From the NCBI GenBank assembly GCA_002733645.1, contig NVWL01000006.1, forward strand, positions 62,001 to 126,000: a stretch of DNA of 64,000 nt. Reading direction: 5' to 3'. The translations under genes and the position numbers were made by a program. Positions 58,465 through 64,000 of this stretch are shown here, piece after piece. The stretch is from Oceanobacter sp. (GTDB lineage Bacteria; Pseudomonadota; Gammaproteobacteria; Pseudomonadales; Oceanobacteraceae). The notes below the pieces were generated by a model. That model searched no databases. It saw nothing but the letters and a program-made list of their open reading frames with translations, and was not told the DNA's origin. Every line of letters begins with the position of its first letter. Position 1 is the stretch's first letter.

Positions 58465-59382
58465 ATGTCGCTTACTCAAATCAATAACTTCAACGACCCC
58501 GAGTTCATCATTACTGGTTTGATCGCAGACGCGATTGATCAAAAAAAGTTACCTCCTCAAGCCTGCGATATCATTAGCTACAGTCAGCATCTTAATAATG
58601 ACTTGCAGCAGCAATATATGGTGAAGACCGCTGGCGGTGATTATTTTTTAAAGCGTCAGCCGGATGCTGCAAGCTCGATTGCGCAATATGAAGCCGAATC
58701 ATCTGGCTTACTTACCATCATGGCCTCACATAGCATTGCTGCAGCACTGCCTTATGCGACTGGATCTGTACGCAATCATAGTTACATCATTATTAGCCAT
58801 ATACCGCTGGCCGTTCATGGTGATTGGGCCGATGCCGGTCGTCAGATCGCGGCGATGCATAACTGGCATTCGGTTCAAGGATACGGATTCGAGAGAAGTA
58901 CGTACTGTGGTGCCACCGCGATGAATAACAAGTGGAACAAAAGCTGGGCTGATTTTTATACTGACCAACGTATCCGCCCAATGATTGAAGCGCTCGAAGA
59001 AAAAGGCGAATTATTTGCGGATCACGAACGGGCGTTAGATAGATGCAGAGCACGCTTGGCTGGGCATCAGCCTGAAGCATCTTTACTGCATGGGGATTTA
59101 TGGTCTGGCAATATTGGCTTTTTGCCAATAAATGGCCAGTCAAAACCTGTGGTGTTTGATCCTGCCTGTTACTTTGGCGATGCGGAAACTGATTTGGCCA
59201 TGACTGAGCTGTTTGGCCGCTTCCCTGAGGCTTTCTACCAAGGCTACAACGTCATTCGACCAATATCGCCGGATTATGAAGAGCGCCGAGAGATCTATCA
59301 GTTATTTCACTTACTGAATCACGCACTGCTATTTGGTGGGCATTACGTTAATCAGAGCCGCGAAGTTTTGAAGCGACTCTAA
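58465..59382 (+). CDS. Fructosamine kinase family protein
   Basis: This 305-residue kinase resembles YniA/fructosamine-3-kinase: YMVKTAGGDYFLKRQ (ATP-binding Lys), QIAAMHNWHS, and the catalytic LLHGDLWSGNIGF and FDPACYFGDAETDLAM. These enzymes phosphorylate ketosamines on glycated protein or low-mass amines. Aspartates of the Brenner and DxD motifs are intact. Cytoplasmic. Monocistronic. Confidence 0.92.
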   Translation: MSLTQINNFNDPEFIITGLIADAIDQKKLPPQACDIISYSQHLNNDLQQQYMVKTAGGDYFLKRQPDAASSIAQYEAESSGLLTIMASHSIAAALPYATGSVRNHSYIIISHIPLAVHGDWADAGRQIAAMHNWHSVQGYGFERSTYCGATAMNNKWNKSWADFYTDQRIRPMIEALEEKGELFADHERALDRCRARLAGHQPEASLLHGDLWSGNIGFLPINGQSKPVVFDPACYFGDAETDLAMTELFGRFPEAFYQGYNVIRPISPDYEERREIYQLFHLLNHALLFGGHYVNQSREVLKRL

Positions 59383-59436
59383 TCTCTAAACCTCTGCTGC
59401 GCATAGCCTGATATACTTAGCATCAGGTAACAAGAG

Positions 59437-60075
59437 CTATGGATTAAGACGCACCTTAGTCCAACCTCCCTCCTCATGTATGTATTCTAAGCGATCATGT
59501 AAGCGTGCTGCGCCGCCCTGCCAAAACTCCAAACGCGTTGGCGATAAACGATACCCACCCCAATGATCTGGTACTGGGATCTCTGCCCCTTCGTATTGCT
59601 CGCTAAATTCCGCCACGATACTTTCTAGCACCGCGCGGTTTTCCAGCGGCTGACTTTGCTTTGATGCACAGGCACCAATCTGGCTTTCTCGAGGGCGGGA
59701 GTGGAAATACGCTTCTGTTTCTTCTCTCGATATCTTGCTCACTGTGCCTTGTACTTGCACCTGGCGCTCTTGAGCCAACCATGAGAAATGCAACGAAGCT
59801 TTGGGGTTTTCCGCAAAGTGCTGACCTTTATTACTGGCATAATTAGTAAAAAAGATAAAACCATCTTCGTCGTACGATTTAAGTAAAACGATGCGCTGCC
59901 AAGGTTGACCGACACTATCGCATGACGCCAACGTCATCACCGTCGGCTCGTCTGGAGATAATGATTTTTGCGCTTCGAACCAAGCATGAAACTGTGTCAG
60001 AGCATTGTTTGCTGCGGTTGTTTCATCCAAACGGCCTTGGGTATATTCACGACGTATATCAAACAGATCAACCAT
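59437..60075 (-). CDS. pdxH: Pyridoxamine 5'-phosphate oxidase
   Basis: This 212-residue PdxH has DIRREYTQGRLDE, FMN-binding QRIVLLKSYDEDGFIFFTNY, KASLHFSWLAQERQVQVQG and the C-terminal WGGYRLSPTRLEFWQGGAARLHDR. It makes pyridoxal 5'-phosphate from PNP or PMP. AGGAG precedes the ATG. Convergent with the fructosamine kinase gene. Confidence 0.97.
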   Translation of the reverse strand: MVDLFDIRREYTQGRLDETTAANNALTQFHAWFEAQKSLSPDEPTVMTLASCDSVGQPWQRIVLLKSYDEDGFIFFTNYASNKGQHFAENPKASLHFSWLAQERQVQVQGTVSKISREETEAYFHSRPRESQIGACASKQSQPLENRAVLESIVAEFSEQYEGAEIPVPDHWGGYRLSPTRLEFWQGGAARLHDRLEYIHEEGGWTKVRLNP

Positions 60076-60210
60076 TGTTCAGCTCCTGAGAAAACCAATG
60101 AGGATATGATAACATTGCCACTCAGCAGCGTCGTGACTCAGAGCATGATGCAGCGTGCTTAATATTTATTTATCTACTATTTTTACCACTTTTCTACCGA
60201 GGTTTGACTG

Positions 60211-60663
60211 ATGGCACTAACGAATTACCCCACCGCTGGTTTGCTCCACCGTTTATTGGCGATGGCGTACGATGGTTTGGTGTTAATTGGGTTTTGCTTT
60301 ATGGTCTATGCAGTAGTTATTTCTGCAATTGCCGGATTGATGGGGACATTCCCAGAAATGCCGGTACTTGGACTAGCGCCAGTATTGTCGATCTTTTATT
60401 CAACAATCTTCCTGTATTACATGCACTCGTGGCGTCGCGGCGGACAAACCATTGGAATGAAGGCGTGGCGTTTGTATTTAACCACTGAAGATAATTCACC
60501 TGTACGTTTAAGCCACTGCATTCTACGCAGCGGCGCAGGGTTCTTTTCATTGGGTATCGTCGGTTTGGGGTTTTTCTGGATGCTCATCGATAAGCGCCAA
60601 CGCACGTGGCACGACATTGCGTCGGTTACACGAATTGTTCATAAACCCAAAGGCGTGGAGTAA
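60211..60663 (+). CDS. RDD-family membrane protein
   Basis: This 150-residue protein has the RDD pattern: TAGLLHRLLAMAYDGLVLIGF (Arg and Asp in helix 1), a second hairpin, RRGGQTIGMKAWRL, and a C-terminal IDKRQRTWHDIASVTRIV. Three to four membrane helices. Function in this class is usually unclear. The start follows GAGGTTTGACTG. Confidence 0.85.
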   Translation: MALTNYPTAGLLHRLLAMAYDGLVLIGFCFMVYAVVISAIAGLMGTFPEMPVLGLAPVLSIFYSTIFLYYMHSWRRGGQTIGMKAWRLYLTTEDNSPVRLSHCILRSGAGFFSLGIVGLGFFWMLIDKRQRTWHDIASVTRIVHKPKGVE

Positions 60664-60688
60664 TCTAGAGCCCACTGCAGTCCCACGC

Positions 60689-60861
60689 TTTGGAGTGATA
60701 TGCGTCACTCCAGACTGCTCAATTTATCTAATCGCGTTCATTTAAAGCTCAACTTTCCAATTCAACTCTTAAACTCAGTTTTCAAACTTAACTCCCTTTC
60801 GGGGCTCCGCCCCCGGCCCCATGCAAGGAGAGGTTTCTCCTTACGATCCTCTCTTCTCGGC
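60689..60861 (+). repeat. Intergenic dispersed repeat, copy B
   Basis: Opens with a hairpin, GGAGTGA (60692-60698) and TCACTCC (60705-60711), then CTTTCGGGGCTCC and the 26-base block (60821-60846) identical to copy A at 46759-46784. Confidence 0.75.
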
Positions 60862-61075
60862 GCATCCGGCTTCCTCCCGCCAACGGCAGTCATTATGCGG
60901 CACGCAAAACAATCCGCCCCGGAGCGACCTCTTAAAGTATCCGTATTTCTTGCATCGCTCCGGGGCAAGGTTTTGCTCTAAAGACCGCAGAATGACTTTG
61001 TTGTCTGGCGCCGTACGCACGCCGATTAAAGGAAACTCCGCGAAGCCGCATTTCAAATCAAACGGTGCTAATTTT
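60858..61075 (+). repeat. Second degenerate repeat, copy 1
   Basis: GCATCCGGCTTCCTCCCGCC and CATTATGCGGCACGCA at the left end and GCATTTCAAATCAAACGGTG at the right end recur in order at 61286-61390. Confidence 0.65.
60916..60966. repeat. Perfect 12-bp inverted repeat
   Basis: GCCCCGGAGCGA (60916-60927) and TCGCTCCGGGGC (60955-60966), 27-base loop, followed by AAGGTTTTG. A terminator for the RDD gene or a structural part of the repeat. Confidence 0.7.
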
Positions 61076-61285
61076 AAAGTAAAAGGTTCTAGGGACATGA
61101 GATAGAAAATAAGATATTTATCTAAAAGGGAATAGCAGCAACCATGCTTTAGCGCCTATGGGCCGTCGCAGAAACTGATGTGATGTCTGGCTCTCCCCTT
61201 GGGCCTAGATATTAAAACCACTGTTTGGTACCAGCAACAGTACAGCTTAAAACTGTGGGACAGCAGTAATCTCGAGCCTGTATTT

Positions 61286-61390
61286 TCGGTGCATCTGGCT
61301 TCATCCAGCCAACGGCATTCATTATGCCGCATGCATGCCGAATAAAGAAAAAGCCGCTCAGCTGCATTTCAAATCAAACGATGCTGATTG
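61286..61390 (+). repeat. Second degenerate repeat, copy 2 (shortened)
   Basis: Matches copy 1 at both ends (GCATCTGGCTTCATCCAGCC, GCATTTCAAATCAAACGATG) but lacks about 110 bases from the middle, including the 12-bp inverted repeat. Confidence 0.65.
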
Positions 61391-61396
61391 TCTGCA

Positions 61397-61433
61397 ACAG
61401 TGTTCCTTAAAAACGACAGTGTTCCTTAAAAAA
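61397..61433. repeat. Two-copy 19-bp tandem repeat
   Basis: ACAGTGTTCCTTAAAAA occurs twice with a 19-base period, 20 bases from the lptG stop. Confidence 0.7.
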
Positions 61434-61451
61434 CATAGAACAGCAGTGGCT

Positions 61452-62516
61452 TCAACCTGCCTTTCGCAGTAAATAGATTCCGAGTGAAGCGCTCAACCCG
61501 ATAGGAATAATGCTCGCGAGTATAGGCTCAAAACCTAATACGATACTCGCCGGTGCAAGCATCTCTTCTAAGTACTTATACACTAAGCCAACTAAAATAC
61601 CGGAGAATATACGTGAGCCGGCGGTCACTTGTCGGAGTGGCCCAAATATAAACGCCGCCCCTAATATAACGAGGGCAAACGTTCCTAGTGGCTGTGTTAC
61701 TTTTTTCCAGAAGGACAACAAATAATTATCCGCATTGAGATCTTGCGCTTCTAGGTATTTCGCATACCCATACAAATTAGTGATCGACATATCACGAGGT
61801 TCAATCATAACGACACTCAAGCTTTGTGGCGTTAATCCCGAATCCCAAACACGAGATTCGTACGTCTGCTCTTGAGTAATATCCTCCGAAATCAGCAACT
61901 CACTGACATTTTGCATTTGCCAATAATCACGCTGATAAATCGCTCTTTTCGCGCGAATCACACGCTTCAAATTACGTTCATCATCAAAATAAAATAATGA
62001 AATTCCGTGCAGAACCCCATTTGGTTCAACAGCGGTAAAGCGCATAAACTGATTGCCCTCACGATGCCAATACCCTTTGCCCTTATTCGACATCAGTTCA
62101 TCTTTGCCTTGCGCAACAGCCTTTTGTGATTGCGCAATACGCTCAAGGGTTGGTATCGCATACTCCGCGATAGCAAGACTCAACACCATTAATAAAGCAA
62201 CGGGCTTAATCACAGACCAGATAATCCGAGTCACTGATAATCCAGCGGCACGCATCACGGTTAATTCGCTATTGGCGGCCATGCCACCTAAGCCTGCTAA
62301 ACAACCAATTAAGCAGGCCATTGGCATGTATTCATAGGCACGACGTGGCAAGCGCAGCCCCATAAACTCTAACGCCTCGACCAAACCATATCCGCCTTTA
62401 AGCTGGTCAAGCTCGTCTACTAGGGTAAATACTGCATCTAGGCCAACAATCACCATGATGACGACAAACGTCGCCATAAGTACGGTTCTGCTAACGTAGC
62501 GATCTAGCTTGGTCAT
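61452..62516 (-). CDS. lptG: LPS export permease LptG
   Basis: This 354-residue protein has six membrane helices (TKLDRYVSRTVLMATFVVI at the N-terminus) and a periplasmic beta-jellyroll between helices 3 and 4 (WHREGNQFMRFTAVEPNG). With LptF and LptB it extracts LPS for transport to the outer membrane. ATG at 62516 lies one base after the lptF stop, with AGGAGAC upstream; the longer frame to 62579 overlaps lptF and is rejected. Confidence 0.95.
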   Translation of the reverse strand: MTKLDRYVSRTVLMATFVVIMVIVGLDAVFTLVDELDQLKGGYGLVEALEFMGLRLPRRAYEYMPMACLIGCLAGLGGMAANSELTVMRAAGLSVTRIIWSVIKPVALLMVLSLAIAEYAIPTLERIAQSQKAVAQGKDELMSNKGKGYWHREGNQFMRFTAVEPNGVLHGISLFYFDDERNLKRVIRAKRAIYQRDYWQMQNVSELLISEDITQEQTYESRVWDSGLTPQSLSVVMIEPRDMSITNLYGYAKYLEAQDLNADNYLLSFWKKVTQPLGTFALVILGAAFIFGPLRQVTAGSRIFSGILVGLVYKYLEEMLAPASIVLGFEPILASIIPIGLSASLGIYLLRKAG

Positions 62517-62517
62517 A

Positions 62518-63588
62518 TTAGAGTCTCCTAGCTCGATGACGACGCAAGACTTCAGGGCCGTATAACAAAGAGAGCGCAATCAAGAAATAGATAATATGCA
62601 AAGACCAAATACCAAAGTCAGCGGACAGCTTCTGTTTTTCGACCATCCCGCGCATCGCGATCAATACCGAGATGTACACCATAAATAAGATAATCGCCGG
62701 AAACATGCGCGCAAAACGTCCTTGGCGCGGATTCACTTTGGATAATGGAAAAGCGATCAGCACCAAAATTGGCACCATAATAATAAGCGAGATACGCCAT
62801 TGTAATTGCGCTTGGTATTTGGCGTTATCAGATCCAATCAATTCCACAGTAGGAATGGCGTCTTTTTTGGTTTTACGACGGTCTTCGGTCTCTTCCGCAA
62901 TTTTCACTCCGTAGCGCTCAAACTCAAGTACTTGAAATTCAAGTGATCCCGGCGTGACATCAAACCGCTTGCCACCATGTAACTCCAGAAAGCGCGAGCC
63001 TGTTTCAGGGCTAATGTACTGACTACCATTTTCAGCCAACATGAGCGTATTGCCATCCGCGATAAAAACGTTATTCATCACGGTTTTGTCTGATGAAAGA
63101 GATTCGGTATAAGTGACTCGGCTGCCTTTTTCTGTACTCTGGAAGCGCCCCGGCACCAGCAGCTCAAATTCAGTCATCTCAGATTGCTTTTGATACAAGG
63201 CTTCCATTTTCTGGGCACCTAACGGGCTGAGATACAAAGAAAACGTACCGACAACCAGCATCACAACCATGCCCGGAATCAGGGTATAGCCCAAAAGGCG
63301 CCGTTCAGAAAAACCCGTGGCGGTTAGAACGGTCATTTCATTTTCAGAATACATCCGCCCATAAGCCAGTAAGATAGAGATAAATAATGCCATTGGCAGA
63401 ATCATTTCTAGAAACGATGGCATACGCAGAAGCAAGGTAAAGAACACAACCTCAAGCGACACTTCCCCCGCCGCCGCCGAAGCAAGCTGGTTGATTAAAC
63501 GTCCGCTCATCATGATCAACATCAGGACTAAGGTAACCGCCCCCATGGTGGTAATTAGCTCTCGGGCGAGATAACGAAACAGAATCAA
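62518..63588 (-). CDS. lptF: LPS export permease LptF
   Basis: This 356-residue protein has LFRYLARELITTMGAVTLVL at the N-terminus, LPMALFISILLAYGRMYSENEM, a periplasmic jellyroll, and helices ending in a basic RRHRARRL tail. It is the first gene of lptF-lptG and divergent from pepA, a common gammaproteobacterial arrangement. Confidence 0.96.
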   Translation of the reverse strand: MILFRYLARELITTMGAVTLVLMLIMMSGRLINQLASAAAGEVSLEVVFFTLLLRMPSFLEMILPMALFISILLAYGRMYSENEMTVLTATGFSERRLLGYTLIPGMVVMLVVGTFSLYLSPLGAQKMEALYQKQSEMTEFELLVPGRFQSTEKGSRVTYTESLSSDKTVMNNVFIADGNTLMLAENGSQYISPETGSRFLELHGGKRFDVTPGSLEFQVLEFERYGVKIAEETEDRRKTKKDAIPTVELIGSDNAKYQAQLQWRISLIIMVPILVLIAFPLSKVNPRQGRFARMFPAIILFMVYISVLIAMRGMVEKQKLSADFGIWSLHIIYFLIALSLLYGPEVLRRHRARRL

Positions 63589-63783
63589 GTGCGACTAACC
63601 TCAGAGGTTCGCACCTCGGCATGCGCCAAGGTTTGTATGGTGGTTATAAACTGGGCCTTATTGTACTGATTTTTTAGGCTTCCGTGACCCGCCTACTTGT
63701 ATTTTACTCATCTGACCTCAAACTAAAGGTTACGAACACTCTTTTTCTTCATCGCGCCTTTACCCGCATCCGCAGGAGCTTCC
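63589..63783. promoter_or_regulatory. lptF-pepA divergent promoter region
   Basis: These 195 bases separate the two divergent starts. CGCAGGAGC is the pepA ribosome site. No operator was identified. Confidence 0.4.
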
Positions 63784-64000
63784 ATGGAATTTCAGATTTT
63801 CTCAGGCAATGTCAGCGAATTGAACACTGACTGCCTTGTTGTGACACTTGACCAATCAAACACTCTATCGACTTCCGCCAAGGCTGTTGATGAAGCCAGC
63901 AATGGGTTTCTAAGCGCACGTGTGACTGATGGCGACATCAGCGGCAGCGCAGGCAAAACACTGTTGCTACCGGGCGTTAGCGGTGTTGCTGCTCGTCGTG
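63784..64000 (+). CDS. pepA: Leucyl aminopeptidase PepA (5' part)
   Basis: The ATG at 63784 follows AGGAG. The 72 residues in the window (MEFQIFSGNVSELNTDCLVV, SAKAVDEASNG, GKTLLLPGVSGVAARR) match the macro-like N-terminal domain of PepA, and its position divergent from lptF agrees. The catalytic domain lies beyond the window. Confidence 0.9.
   Translation, partial: MEFQIFSGNVSELNTDCLVVTLDQSNTLSTSAKAVDEASNGFLSARVTDGDISGSAGKTLLLPGVSGVAARR

Larger units (their letters stand above)
60664..61451. other. Gene-free block of degenerate repeats
   Basis: About 790 bases downstream of the RDD gene contain no credible gene. Frames in it lack ribosome sites and family motifs. The block is built from the repeat elements listed separately. 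Confidence 0.6.

Noticed and set aside
60700-61105. Overlapping frames on both strands
   Set aside because: They lie in diverged intergenic repeats, and the frames are not conserved between the copies.

Overview
The window looks like chromosomal DNA of a marine gammaproteobacterium, most like the Oceanospirillales (inference from gene content and synteny; no database search was possible). Supporting landmarks are the queA-tgt-yajC-secD-secF cluster, lptF/lptG divergent from pepA, cysDN, zapE, pdxH, yegD, and gammaproteobacterial-type tRNA-Leu and tRNA-Met genes. Base composition is moderate, except for an AT-rich stretch at about 55.4-57.4 kb.

Layout. 1-3.7 kb: the N-terminal 1,234 residues of a large outer-membrane-type lipoprotein that runs off the left edge. 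It has calcium-binding DxDxDG repeats and a central region resembling anthrax protective antigen and other binary-toxin B components. 4-9.6 kb: an HDOD protein, a YdeP-like molybdopterin oxidoreductase, a membrane protein, a 76-residue protein that is only the C-terminal arm of valyl-tRNA synthetase, and a GNAT acetyltransferase. 9.7-28.1 kb: an apparent surface-protein locus with a TPR plus beta-barrel outer-membrane protein (Slam-like), a translationally coupled FecR-domain protein with a C-terminal Pro/Asp repeat tail, a YegD-type Hsp70, and, convergent to them, a 4,704-residue lipoprotein with about 40 cadherin/Ig-like repeats. 28.5-38.3 kb: a LysR/azoR pair, a Lon N-domain protein, a MEST/PEG1-like hydrolase, DUF3861, a NasR-like nitrate-sensing ANTAR protein, small proteins, YccA-like, NhaR-like and a periplasmic binding-type protein.

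38.7-44.2 kb: the queuosine/Sec operon, with a terminator-like hairpin between yajC and secD. 44.3-44.7 kb: two tRNA-Leu genes. 44.8-52.3 kb: an MCP, a 7TM diguanylate cyclase divergent from a TlpA-like thioredoxin, an SDR, zapE and a COG2945-type hydrolase. 52.4-55.0 kb: cysD-cysN, where CysN carries what looks like a decayed APS-kinase tail. 55.2-57.8 kb: tRNA-Met, a decayed second tRNA copy, and a small island with a membrane protein, a PLD-like protein and an orphan NadS-type antitoxin preceded by a 19-codon toxin remnant; the far end carries another partial copy of the tRNA 3' half. 57.8-64 kb: a small secreted protein, fructosamine kinase, pdxH, an RDD protein, a 0.8-kb gene-free block of degenerate repeats, lptG, lptF and the start of pepA.

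The most interesting parts are the two very large lipoproteins together with the Slam-like barrel and FecR-domain pair (a possible undescribed route for displaying a giant surface lipoprotein), the protective-antigen-like architecture in a Gram-negative lipoprotein, the free-standing ValRS arm, and an intergenic repeat family whose hairpin keeps its pairing between diverged copies. The assignments rest on motif recognition by eye.
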